Shown here piece by piece: positions 1-6,430 of a stretch of DNA of 17,728 nt. A program made the position numbers and the translations under genes. Every line of letters begins with the position of its first letter. The stretch's first letter is position 1. The notes under the pieces are model-generated. The model saw only the letters and a program-made list of their open reading frames with translations. It was not told where the DNA came from and made no database searches. Origin of the DNA: an uncultured Treponema sp. (GTDB taxonomy: Bacteria > Spirochaetota > Spirochaetia > Treponematales > Treponemataceae); contig CALAEZ010000032.1 of the NCBI GenBank assembly GCA_937891125.1, positions 1 through 17,728 on the forward strand. The letters are read 5' to 3'.

Positions 1-38
1 GATCTACACTCTTTCCCTACACGACGCTCTTCCGATCT
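1..38. other. Untrimmed Illumina adapter
   Basis: These 38 bases match the 3' part of the Illumina TruSeq universal adapter, ending in the familiar CGCTCTTCCGATCT. Genomic sequence starts at about 39, in the middle of an open reading frame. This is a sequencing artefact, not biology, and it shows that the left edge of the window is an assembly end. Confidence 0.97.
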
Positions 39-39
39 T

Positions 40-1164
40 GGCTGTGTAAATAAGATTTCAGAAACGCTTGCCATGTGGGCAAACGCAAAATTTTGCGCAG
101 GAGAGCCAAAGCCAAGCGTAGAAGGCGGACTTGAAGGCTTTTTCACTTGGACGCACCCCTACGGCTGTTCACAGATGGGCGGCGACAAGGAAACAACCGC
201 AAAAATCTTAGCCGATTTAGTGCATCACCCGAATGCAGGCGGCGTGCTTGTCGTTTCTTTGGGCTGCGAAGAAAACAATATTCCGTATTTTAAAGAGTTC
301 TTAGGCGAATACGACGAAAACCGCGTAAAGTTTATGACGACTCAGGCATGCGAAGACGAGCTAGAAGAAGGAAAGAGGCTGCTTACCGAGCTTGCCGACT
401 ATGCAGGAAAAGCACGCCGCGAAAGCCGCCCGCTTACCGACATCGTGCTTGGCATGAAATGCGGTGGCTCTGACGGCATGAGCGGCATTACCGCAAACGC
501 GCTGATTGGACGCATCTGTGACGCAATGACCGGTATGGGCGGCCGCGTTATGCTTACCGAAGTGCCGGAAATGTTTGGTGCAGAACAAATGCTTATGAAC
601 CGCTGTGTAGACAAAGCTCGTTTTGATAAGACAGTAGACTTAATTAACGGCTTTAAGGGCTATTACGCACGCCACAATCAGGTTTGCTACGAAAACCCGT
701 CTCCGGGAAACAAGGCTGGCGGCATTACAACGCTTGAAGATAAATCGCTTGGCTGCGTGCAGAAAGGCGGAAAAGCTCCTGTTACCGGCGTACTTAAATA
801 CAGCGAACGCCTGCCGCAGAATGTAACGGGGCTTACGCTGCTTGAAGGACCGGGAAACGACATTGTTTCTACAACCGACATGACGGCAGCCGGCGCAAAC
901 ATTATTCTGTTCTCAACAGGCCGCGGCACTCCGCTGGGAGCTCCCGTTCCAACCGTAAAAATTGCAACAAATCACCCGCTTGCGCAGAACAAGCACAACT
1001 GGATTGATTTTGATGCCGCAGCTCTTTTAGACGAGCCGAGCGACACCGTCCGCGACCGACTTCTCAAGCTGATTTGCGACATTGTTTCTGGCCGCGCTGT
1101 TACCAAAAACGAAAAGAACGGCTACCGCGAAATTGCAATCTTTAAGGATGGCGTTACGCTATAA
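40..1164 (+). CDS. uxaA: Altronate dehydratase (UxaA family), 5'-truncated
   Basis: UxaA converts D-altronate to 2-keto-3-deoxygluconate in galacturonate catabolism, in the cytoplasm. The frame is open from the adapter junction and reads GCVNKISETLAM before the first ATG at 73. That ATG is therefore internal, and the true start lies off the contig. About 374 residues are present against roughly 495 in E. coli UxaA, so the N-terminal SAF-like domain and the beginning of the catalytic part are missing. Family features seen are the HPYGCSQMGGD stretch, LGCEENN, MKCGGSDGMSGITAN, LTEVPEMFGAE and the ending AIFKDGVTL. A galactarate dehydratase (GarD) relative is the main alternative; the ending and the CGGSD context fit UxaA better. 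A hairpin terminator follows at once. Confidence 0.88.
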   Translation, partial: GCVNKISETLAMWANAKFCAGEPKPSVEGGLEGFFTWTHPYGCSQMGGDKETTAKILADLVHHPNAGGVLVVSLGCEENNIPYFKEFLGEYDENRVKFMTTQACEDELEEGKRLLTELADYAGKARRESRPLTDIVLGMKCGGSDGMSGITANALIGRICDAMTGMGGRVMLTEVPEMFGAEQMLMNRCVDKARFDKTVDLINGFKGYYARHNQVCYENPSPGNKAGGITTLEDKSLGCVQKGGKAPVTGVLKYSERLPQNVTGLTLLEGPGNDIVSTTDMTAAGANIILFSTGRGTPLGAPVPTVKIATNHPLAQNKHNWIDFDAAALLDEPSDTVRDRLLKLICDIVSGRAVTKNEKNGYREIAIFKDGVTL

Positions 1165-1194
1165 AAATCGGCATGTGCCGACAGAGCCGATTTT
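1164..1194. terminator. Bidirectional terminator between uxaA and the DUF308 gene
   Basis: AAAATCGGC (1164-1172) pairs with GCCGATTTT (1186-1194) around a 13-nt loop. The T-run on the plus strand and the A-run at 1163-1167 (T on the minus strand) let it serve both convergent genes. It begins within the uxaA stop codon. Confidence 0.75.
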
Positions 1195-1206
1195 GCATTA
1201 CGCAGT

Positions 1207-1800
1207 CTAATCTTCCGCGGTCGGCTCTGATTCTGCAGCGGCTTCTTCCTCGTCATCGACAACAACCGCATCCATCACAATCGGGCGATTGCGCCACTGT
1301 AGCAGACTGAGCCCCACCCCAATGAGCACCAGCACAACGCCGCCGAATCGAACAATAAAATCCCCAATACGCTCTGATTTAATGATAAACAGCACCAGTG
1401 CTAGCACCACCGAAGCTACCACCTCGATAACCGCCTGCCGTATTGCGTAGCCATTTCGCTTAAGCTTGCTGATGGTATACGATTCCATGACAGCAGACGC
1501 AAGCAAATACACCGCAAGCGTGTAGGTCATTATCGTCCAGAACACGCGCTGAATGAGCACGGGAAGCAGCACCGAAAGCACGCCAACGCCAACACTCATG
1601 CAACCGCGAATCGTCATAATCGACGCATAGTTTTCGTCAATAATAAGATTTCGTGCTGTGTACAGAATAAGCACGCCGTTAAAAATCGCGACTAAACCTA
1701 AAATGATGACGGCGACCTTGCTAAAAACATCGGGCTGAATCGCCATAAAAAGGCCAACAGCGACAACCATCAATCCTAAGAAAAACTTATTTTTATCCAT
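1207..1800 (-). CDS. DUF308 / HdeD-like integral membrane protein
   Basis: A 197-residue protein with about six hydrophobic segments, roughly residues 5-21, 24-42, 57-75, 80-100, 112-132 and 138-156. A short cytoplasmic-looking tail follows, very rich in Asp and Glu (VVDDEEEAAAESEPTAED). This is the layout of the DUF308/HdeD family of inner-membrane proteins; HdeD is linked to acid resistance in E. coli, but the function here is unknown. A longer reading frame starts at a GTG at 1836. I prefer the ATG at 1800 because the extra 12 residues are hydrophilic and a promoter -10 box (TATAGT) lies inside that extension, placing the predicted transcript start on the ATG itself. It lies 68 nt downstream of the NlpC gene but appears to have its own promoter. 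Confidence 0.8.
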   Translation of the reverse strand: MDKNKFFLGLMVVAVGLFMAIQPDVFSKVAVIILGLVAIFNGVLILYTARNLIIDENYASIMTIRGCMSVGVGVLSVLLPVLIQRVFWTIMTYTLAVYLLASAVMESYTISKLKRNGYAIRQAVIEVVASVVLALVLFIIKSERIGDFIVRFGGVVLVLIGVGLSLLQWRNRPIVMDAVVVDDEEEAAAESEPTAED

Positions 1801-1806
1801 GCGCTC

Positions 1807-1835
1807 ACTATACTGCTTTACCGTGCGCCCGTCCA
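1807..1835 (-). promoter_or_regulatory. Promoter of the DUF308 gene (leaderless type)
   Basis: On the minus strand TGGACG (1835-1830), a 17-nt spacer and TATAGT (1812-1807). Counting 7 nt from the end of the -10 box puts the start point at 1800, the A of the ATG. There is no clear Shine-Dalgarno sequence. Confidence 0.55.
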
Positions 1836-1868
1836 CCGCCTGACCGCGGCTTGTCCCGACCGCGTATT

Positions 1869-3047
1869 CTACAACACTGTCTTAAGCGGCAGCATTAGCC
1901 TAAGCCCCGTTGAAAACACCAGGCCCGAAGCGATGCTGTCGACGGCAGAAAGCGCCGCCCCATTCGTTCGGTTAAACACCGTGTAGTGAATATCCTGCAC
2001 AAGCGACAGCGCAAGCTTTTTCCCTGTAAACAGCGCGGGCGTCTGCCAGCAGATTCCCATAATGCCGGGGAAGAACGAAGCCTTTGTTTCCGTAGAGCTG
2101 TCGCCAGGAAGACTGGGCGTGCCAAAAGAGATAACCGGTCCTGCATACGCGCGTACATATTCGCCAAACGACAGGCTTGCAATCAGCGGCAGCTGGAACA
2201 CGCCCGTGCCTGCGTCATAGCGAATAAACATGCCAACACCTGGCTGCAGGCTATTTCCCGTATAGCGCGCATGAGCCATGGCGCTTACGCCACGAAAGTT
2301 GAGTCTGACATTTTTGGAGGTAAAAAAGTTCCAGTCTGCAAACAGGCTCCCGTCAAAAACGACGGCAGACAAAAACGGATGCGAGCCGCCCGACTTCTTT
2401 ACTTGCGCCGTGCGTGCGCCGCCTGTCGAGCGTTTTCCAGCAGAACGCGCCGTCCCCGTCGAAGCCGTCCCCGTCGAAGCCGGCTCTGCCGCAGCCGTTT
2501 CCGTCACCGCAGCTCCTTCGGTATGTGCAGCGGAAGCGGCGCCTGAAGCGGCTTTCAGTGTTGCTGGCAGAAAACGGCGTGATGCAAAATAATGCGTCTT
2601 CCAGTAGCTTTCGCGCAACGACGAAATGATGACGCCCGTATTCGGGCCATCGCTTGCGGCATGAATGAACTGCCCGTTTCCGATGTAGACGCCGACATGC
2701 GACACCTCGCCGCTCGATGTTGTCTTAAAAAACACCAAATCGCCTGCTTCACGGTCACTGTCGGCAACAGGCTCGCAAAACGAAAAAATTGCGGTCGTCT
2801 TTCTCGGAAGCTGTACGCCAATTGATTCGCGCGAACAGGTAAAAATCAGCCCGGAGCAGTCAAAGGCGTCAGGACCAATGGCGCCCGACTGATACGGACA
2901 GCCGATAAACTGCTTGCTGTAGTCAACAAACGTTGAACGCGCCTTAGCCGCTTCTTCTGGCGTCATGGTCACCGGCTGCGCACACAGCTGCGGAATCAAA
3001 ATGACAAGAAAAAAAAGTATGATTAAAAATACAGGCGTCTTCTTCAT
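1869..3047 (-). CDS. Secreted NlpC/P60 peptidase with barrel-like C-terminal domain
   Basis: A 392-residue exported protein, likely a cell-wall peptidase cutting peptide stems of peptidoglycan. Residues 1-23 form a signal peptide (KK, then a long hydrophobic stretch, LCA|Q); Cys22 does not sit in a good lipobox, so signal peptidase I cleavage is favoured. Residues about 35-160 are an NlpC/P60 domain with catalytic Cys64 in DCSGL, His117 in SHVGVYIG and His129 in FIHAAS. Residues about 165-220 are a low-complexity Ala/Thr/Ser/Gly linker including a tandem STGTA. Residues about 220-392 alternate polar and hydrophobic residues like outer-membrane beta strands (for example VGMFIRYDAGTGVFQLPLIA) and end in a hydrophobic strand. 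The peptidase call is firm. The barrel is inferred from pattern only. Confidence 0.85.
   Translation of the reverse strand: MKKTPVFLIILFFLVILIPQLCAQPVTMTPEEAAKARSTFVDYSKQFIGCPYQSGAIGPDAFDCSGLIFTCSRESIGVQLPRKTTAIFSFCEPVADSDREAGDLVFFKTTSSGEVSHVGVYIGNGQFIHAASDGPNTGVIISSLRESYWKTHYFASRRFLPATLKAASGAASAAHTEGAAVTETAAAEPASTGTASTGTARSAGKRSTGGARTAQVKKSGGSHPFLSAVVFDGSLFADWNFFTSKNVRLNFRGVSAMAHARYTGNSLQPGVGMFIRYDAGTGVFQLPLIASLSFGEYVRAYAGPVISFGTPSLPGDSSTETKASFFPGIMGICWQTPALFTGKKLALSLVQDIHYTVFNRTNGAALSAVDSIASGLVFSTGLRLMLPLKTVL
2451..2480 (-). repeat. 15-bp perfect tandem duplication in the NlpC gene
   Basis: Two identical 15-bp units (2451-2465 and 2466-2480) encode the doubled STGTA in the linker of the NlpC/P60 protein. 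It is in frame and probably reflects replication slippage in a flexible linker. Confidence 0.9.
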
Positions 3048-3056
3048 ATTACTTTT

Positions 3057-3084
3057 ATTATCGGCGAATTTATGATAGGCTGAA
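3057..3084 (-). promoter_or_regulatory. Possible promoter of the NlpC/P60 gene
   Basis: On the minus strand GATAAT (3062-3057), with a weak -35 TTCAGC (3084-3079) at 16-nt spacing. The predicted start is about 3050, only 3 nt before the ATG, and no Shine-Dalgarno is seen. The -35 box is poor, so this is tentative. Confidence 0.35.
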
Positions 3085-3143
3085 CCAGTATCATCGTAAA
3101 AAAAGCGCTACCAGACAATCCAGTAACGCCAGAAGGAAGCACT

Positions 3144-4088
3144 ATGAAACATTATATGGAACAGCTGCAGGAAGCAGCGCTTAAAAACGGACCGCTCTGT
3201 GTCGGGCTTGACACTGACCCGTCATACCTCCCCGCCCCGCTCTTGCAGATTTTTGACACGCCTGCAGACGCCGTTCTTGCGTACAACAAAGAGATTATCA
3301 AGCGGATTGCCGCCGAAAAAACCGCCTGCTGCTGCAAAATCCAGATTGCCTACTACGAGGCGCTCGGCATAGAAGGACTCAAGGCCTACATCGAAACAAT
3401 ACGCGCCGTCAAGGAAGCAGGCTTAATTGCAATCAGCGACATTAAGCGCGGCGACATTGCCGACACGGCAAAAGCCTACGCGCGGGCGCATTTTGAAGGC
3501 GACTTTGCCACTGACATCATCACGATAAACCCGTACATGGGCTTTGACACGCTCAAGCCGTTTACCGAATACTGTAAGCCCGCGCAGACAGAAAACGCCG
3601 CCGGCGGCAAGGGCATTTTTGTGCTCCTGCGCACCTCAAACCCCGGCATGGTCGACATCGAGCAGCAGGAGCTAAAAGCGGGCGGCCGCGTGCTTGACAA
3701 AACAGGCGCAGAGCTTGCGCGTCTGTCAGCAGCATTTAAGACGCTGTACCCGGAGCAGACCTGTTCGCCGGTGGGTGCGGTTGTTGGCTGTACGGAAGAA
3801 AGCGATGCCCGCGCACTCCGCGACGCCTATCCCGACCTGTTCTTCCTGATTCCCGGCTACGGTGCGCAAGGGGGAGCTGCACGCATTGCGGCAACGTTGC
3901 TCGACAAGGCGGGCGGCACCGTCAATTCATCGCGCGGCATACTCTGCGCATGGAAAAAGTCACCCGCACTTGCTGACCGTGTTGAAAGCGGAAACCTGTG
4001 CCTAAAAGAAATTGCGGATGCAGCTGCAGAAGCCGCCCGCGCCGCAAAGGAAGACTTGCTTGCGGCAAAAAAAGAGCTCGGCCTGTAG
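3144..4088 (+). CDS. pyrF: Orotidine-5'-phosphate decarboxylase (type 2 PyrF)
   Basis: A 314-residue cytoplasmic enzyme that decarboxylates OMP to UMP, the last step of de novo pyrimidine synthesis. The size and motifs fit the longer type 2 subfamily rather than the roughly 240-residue E. coli type. Motifs seen are LCVGLDTDPS near the N-terminus, the catalytic DIKRGD at residues 99-104 with Lys101, TINPYMGFDTLKPF, VVGCTEESDARALR, LIPGYGAQGG in the phosphate-binding region, and NSSRGI. The start is supported by AAGGA at 3133-3137, 6 nt before the ATG. A weak -10-like TATGAT lies at 3071-3076, without a convincing -35. It diverges from the NlpC gene and is followed by a strong terminator. The other pyrimidine gene here, the PyrK-PyrD fusion, is about 10 kb away and transcribed separately. 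Confidence 0.95.
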   Translation: MKHYMEQLQEAALKNGPLCVGLDTDPSYLPAPLLQIFDTPADAVLAYNKEIIKRIAAEKTACCCKIQIAYYEALGIEGLKAYIETIRAVKEAGLIAISDIKRGDIADTAKAYARAHFEGDFATDIITINPYMGFDTLKPFTEYCKPAQTENAAGGKGIFVLLRTSNPGMVDIEQQELKAGGRVLDKTGAELARLSAAFKTLYPEQTCSPVGAVVGCTEESDARALRDAYPDLFFLIPGYGAQGGAARIAATLLDKAGGTVNSSRGILCAWKKSPALADRVESGNLCLKEIADAAAEAARAAKEDLLAAKKELGL

Positions 4089-4107
4089 CGGGTACCAGCA
4101 GACAAAA

Positions 4108-4139
4108 AAAAGGGATGTCAGCAAACGGACATCCCTTTT
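4108..4139. terminator. Strong bidirectional terminator after pyrF
   Basis: A 12-bp perfect stem, 4108-4119 (AAAAGGGATGTC) with 4128-4139 (GACATCCCTTTT), around an 8-nt loop. The A-run at 4104-4111 gives a T-run on the minus strand, so it can end both pyrF and the convergent gene that stops at 4157. Confidence 0.92.
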
Positions 4140-4156
4140 CTGTAGCCGCACCAGGC

Positions 4157-4807
4157 TTATAAATCAACAAGCCCGACCACTCTAAATGTCAGCTCCTGAA
4201 TACCGAATTCAGAATCATTTGCCGGGAAAATCACCGGAACCGCATCGTTTTCATGCTTCATTACGCGCCAGTTTGCAATGGTGCCAGGTTCGGTATGCAA
4301 CTTTAAGTCCATGACCTGCGTACTGTCGCCACGAGACACATTGATGCACTCCGTCTGGTCGGTAAACCGTATCACCATTGCGCCAAATGTGTCATTGGCG
4401 ATAACAACCGCATTGTGCTTCTTAAACTCTGCAAGCGTTGTAATAATCTGCTTTTTAAGCAGAGAGCCTGCAATCAGCTCATTTGCTGACAGATTCTGTA
4501 TGATTGCAGGCACAATAATTTCGCCACTAAAATCCGTCGGCTTATCATGTGCAACATCATACGGTGTCACCAGCAGCACAATATCCCATTCGTTATCGTT
4601 AATTATTTTTAAGCAGCCGTCAATTATTTTGCCGTTGTCGTCACGGCAGGTAATAAGCGCGCGCTTACGCTCCTCTAAAAAAACAGGCTCGCTTACTATT
4701 TCCAGCCCACGAAGCTTTACATTCGTCCAGTTTGGCTCTTTATATTCTCCAGAAGTAATAATCAAATCACCTTTTTCTATGTTCTCAACAGCAACTTTCT
4801 TAAACAT
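4157..4807 (-). CDS. Unrecognised soluble protein, 216 aa
   Basis: I do not recognise this family. The ATG at 4807 is chosen over an upstream in-frame start at 4867 because GGGAGG (minus strand, 4817-4812) sits 4 nt before it, the best Shine-Dalgarno in the window. The protein has no signal peptide and no membrane segment. It begins FKKVAVENIEKGDLIITSGEY, with an LxxGDLI-like turn seen in several all-beta folds, but nothing else supports a homology. The middle and end are mixed alpha/beta in look, with many Asp, Glu and Asn and a C-terminal strand-rich part (IQELTFRVVGLVDL). It has its own promoter, a leader of about 78 nt, and a promoter region interlocked with that of the divergent YesU-like gene, so the two may be co-regulated. 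Confidence 0.8.
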   Translation of the reverse strand: MFKKVAVENIEKGDLIITSGEYKEPNWTNVKLRGLEIVSEPVFLEERKRALITCRDDNGKIIDGCLKIINDNEWDIVLLVTPYDVAHDKPTDFSGEIIVPAIIQNLSANELIAGSLLKKQIITTLAEFKKHNAVVIANDTFGAMVIRFTDQTECINVSRGDSTQVMDLKLHTEPGTIANWRVMKHENDAVPVIFPANDSEFGIQELTFRVVGLVDL

Positions 4808-4891
4808 ACGTCCTCCCAAATTCCTGACCTCAGCGCAGCACTTTCCACCGCTGACCGCATATGCCAACGAGCATTTACCGCGTGCGCTTGC

Positions 4892-4920
4892 AGTGTATAC
4901 AATTTTTCTGCTTTACGCAA
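4892..4920 (-). promoter_or_regulatory. Promoter of the 216-aa gene (leadered)
   Basis: On the minus strand TTGCGT (4920-4915), a 17-nt spacer and TACACT (4897-4892). The predicted start is near 4885, giving a 78-nt leader ending in a strong Shine-Dalgarno. I see no clear riboswitch or attenuator fold in the leader. Confidence 0.6.
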
Positions 4921-4941
4921 CTTTCGCCAATATGCTAAGCT
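4912..4941 (+). promoter_or_regulatory. Possible promoter of the YesU-like gene (leaderless type)
   Basis: TTTACG (4912-4917), an 18-nt spacer and TAAGCT (4936-4941) would start transcription at 4948, the A of the ATG. TATGCT (4931-4936) is a better -10 but has no good -35; it would start at about 4943. Either way the leader is 0-5 nt and there is no Shine-Dalgarno. The -35 overlaps the -35 of the divergent gene. Confidence 0.4.
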
Positions 4942-4947
4942 CTTGTC

Positions 4948-5610
4948 ATGGAACGAAAGCTTATTTACGATAACCCGCTCGCCAGTGCAAACGATGTCGC
5001 TGACTTCATCAGGGAAGGAACGGTCAACGTTTCCTTTCCTGCCGGTAAAATGCGCCTTGAAAGCGTGCTAGATCCGACGCTGGGGCAGAAAGCAAACTAT
5101 GTATTCTGGTGTCCAAAGGAATTTCCAGCAGACGTGCAGATTGAATGGGATTTTCAGCCGATTAAGGAACCGGGACTTGCCATGCTGTTTTTTTCAGCAG
5201 CAGGAAAAGCAGGCACCGATATGTTCAGCAAGGAGCTAGAGCCGCGTACCGGCGAGTACCAGCAGTATCACCACGGCGACATAAACGCATTTCACGTTTC
5301 GTACTTCAGGCGCATGTGGGAAGAGGAACGCTCGTTTCACACCTGCAATTTGCGAAAAAGCTACGGTTTTCATCTAGTTGCGCAGGGAGCAGACCCCATG
5401 CCCGACGCCGATGAAATAAAGGCGCCGTATCATATCGCGGTACGCAAACAAGGGCGTGCGGTACAGTTTGCCATCAACGACCTTGAGCTGTTCCATTTTG
5501 AAGATGACGGCGCAAGCTGGGGACCACTCCTTGCAGGCGGCAGAATCGGCTTTAGGCAGATGGCGCCTCTGGTTGCTGAATACAGCAATCTGAAAGTCTA
5601 CGCGCTCTAA
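4948..5610 (+). CDS. YesU-like DUF1961 protein
   Basis: A 220-residue protein without signal peptide that matches the DUF1961 family, represented by B. subtilis YesU. That protein has a concanavalin/galectin-like beta-sandwich and is encoded in a rhamnogalacturonan-use locus. Conserved blocks seen are YVFWCPKEFPADVQIEWDF, the HHGDINAFHVSYFRR region around residues 108-122, HTCNLRKSYGF from about 131, VAQGADPMP near 146, and a C-terminal IGFRQMAPLVAEYSNLKVY typical of the last strands. Its length equals that of YesU. Its role is probably binding or processing a plant-derived sugar, but no catalytic activity can be assigned. It starts right at its promoter and is transcribed divergently from the unrecognised 216-aa gene. 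Confidence 0.85.
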   Translation: MERKLIYDNPLASANDVADFIREGTVNVSFPAGKMRLESVLDPTLGQKANYVFWCPKEFPADVQIEWDFQPIKEPGLAMLFFSAAGKAGTDMFSKELEPRTGEYQQYHHGDINAFHVSYFRRMWEEERSFHTCNLRKSYGFHLVAQGADPMPDADEIKAPYHIAVRKQGRAVQFAINDLELFHFEDDGASWGPLLAGGRIGFRQMAPLVAEYSNLKVYAL

Positions 5611-5777
5611 AAACCGCACTGGCAGGGCTTACTGGCACTGCCACTAGCGTGCCTATCTGCACTCAGCTACACGCCGCACGCTGTGGCGAGCTCCATTGTG
5701 GCACGCGCCATTGTAGCAGCAGGCAATGGCGTTGGCGCATGCTGTAGCAGAGCTTGTAGCACCCCGTTGGCCATTTG
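5611..5777. other. Intergenic region with short repeats and a hairpin
   Basis: No gene is seen. The stretch is full of related words: TGTAGCA occurs three times (5713-5719, 5743-5749, 5755-5761) and CCATTGTRGCA twice about 16 bp apart. CGCCATTG (5706-5713) pairs perfectly with CAATGGCG (5724-5731) over a 10-nt loop. There is no T-run after the hairpin, so it is not a standard terminator. No promoter is apparent until 5778. Confidence 0.5.
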
Positions 5778-5806
5778 TTGCCTAAGCGTCACAGATTCAG
5801 TATCTT
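5778..5806 (+). promoter_or_regulatory. slyD promoter (leaderless type)
   Basis: TTGCCT (5778-5783), an exact 17-nt spacer and TATCTT (5801-5806). The predicted start is 5813, the A of the slyD ATG. No Shine-Dalgarno is present in the 6 nt between the -10 box and the ATG. Confidence 0.65.
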
Positions 5807-5812
5807 AATACC

Positions 5813-6364
5813 ATGAAGATTGAAAAGACTAAAGTGGTAAAAATCCACTATACGCTGACAGACAAAGACGGGAATCAGATTGACTCCTCTCGTGACGCAG
5901 AGCCGCTTGAATACATGCACGGCTTTGGCAGCATTATTCCAGGCCTTGAGCGCGAGCTTGAAGGAAAAGAGCCGGGAGACACATTTTCTGCTGTCATTGC
6001 CCCCCAAGACGGCTACGGCGAATATAACAACGACATGATTGTAAAGGTGCCGCGCGCAAGCTTTGACGTTGAAGTGCCGATTGAGGTTGGACAGCGATTT
6101 CAGGCAGAGTCTCCAACAGGCTCGATGATGGTACGTGTCACCGCGATTGACGATGACATGATTACGGTAGACGCAAACCACGAGCTTGCCGGTAAAGAGC
6201 TGCATTTTGATGTCGAGGTGGTTGACGTACGCGATGCGACCTTGCACGAGCTTGACGAGGTGAGTGCAGACAGCTGTGGCTCGTCGTGCGGAGGCGGCTG
6301 TGGCGGTGGCTGCGGGGGCGGTTGCTCTGGCTGTGGCGGCGGCTGCTCAGACTGCGGACAGTAA
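5813..6364 (+). CDS. slyD: SlyD-type FKBP prolyl isomerase with Cys/Gly tail
   Basis: A 183-residue cytoplasmic peptidyl-prolyl cis-trans isomerase and chaperone of the SlyD group. Residues 1-70 carry the first part of the FKBP domain, with the HGFGSIIPGLERELEGKEPGD signature and QDGYGEY. The insert-in-flap chaperone domain follows, and the FKBP fold is completed by ANHELAGKELHFDVEVVDVRDATLHEL. The tail differs from the His-rich metal-binding tail of enteric SlyD: residues 155-183 are almost only Gly, Ser and Cys, with eight cysteines at 155, 159, 163, 167, 171, 174, 178 and 181, several spaced CGGG. Metal binding by this tail is an inference. The gene has its own promoter with the transcript start predicted at the ATG. 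Confidence 0.93.
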   Translation: MKIEKTKVVKIHYTLTDKDGNQIDSSRDAEPLEYMHGFGSIIPGLERELEGKEPGDTFSAVIAPQDGYGEYNNDMIVKVPRASFDVEVPIEVGQRFQAESPTGSMMVRVTAIDDDMITVDANHELAGKELHFDVEVVDVRDATLHELDEVSADSCGSSCGGGCGGGCGGGCSGCGGGCSDCGQ

Positions 6365-6394
6365 GCATTACCGATAGCTTTGGCAAACAAATCT

Positions 6395-6411
6395 ATTGCT
6401 AAATGAGCAAT
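6395..6411. other. Inverted repeat overlapping a -35 box
   Basis: ATTGCT (6395-6400), 5-nt spacer, AGCAAT (6406-6411), a perfect 6-bp dyad. It covers the -35 box of the next gene and is followed by a T-rich stretch. It could be an operator, or a weak terminator for slyD. Confidence 0.45.
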
Positions 6412-6424
6412 TTCGATTTATTAT
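6396..6424 (+). promoter_or_regulatory. Promoter of the 163-aa gene (leaderless type)
   Basis: TTGCTA (6396-6401), exact 17-nt spacer, TATTAT (6419-6424). The predicted start is 6431, the A of the ATG. No Shine-Dalgarno is seen. Confidence 0.62.
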
Positions 6425-6430
6425 CTTAGT

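Noticed and set aside
2451..2480. Short CRISPR-like tandem repeat
   Set aside because: There are only two 15-bp units without spacers, inside a coding linker.
1986..2546. 186-codon plus-strand frame opposite the NlpC gene, rich in Arg
   Set aside because: It is antisense to a gene with clear catalytic motifs. Its Arg-rich end is the complement of the Ala/Ser/Thr linker codons, and no start signal supports it.
4278..4973. 231-codon plus-strand frame antisense to the unrecognised 216-aa gene and overlapping the YesU-like start
   Set aside because: The minus-strand frame has the best Shine-Dalgarno in the window, a promoter and a terminator. The plus frame has none and runs through both promoters.
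6275..6364. Cys/Gly tail of SlyD as a frameshift artefact
   Set aside because: The tail continues in the same frame as the conserved SlyD core, ends at a normal stop just before the next promoter, and its regular Cys spacing is not what a random frame would give.
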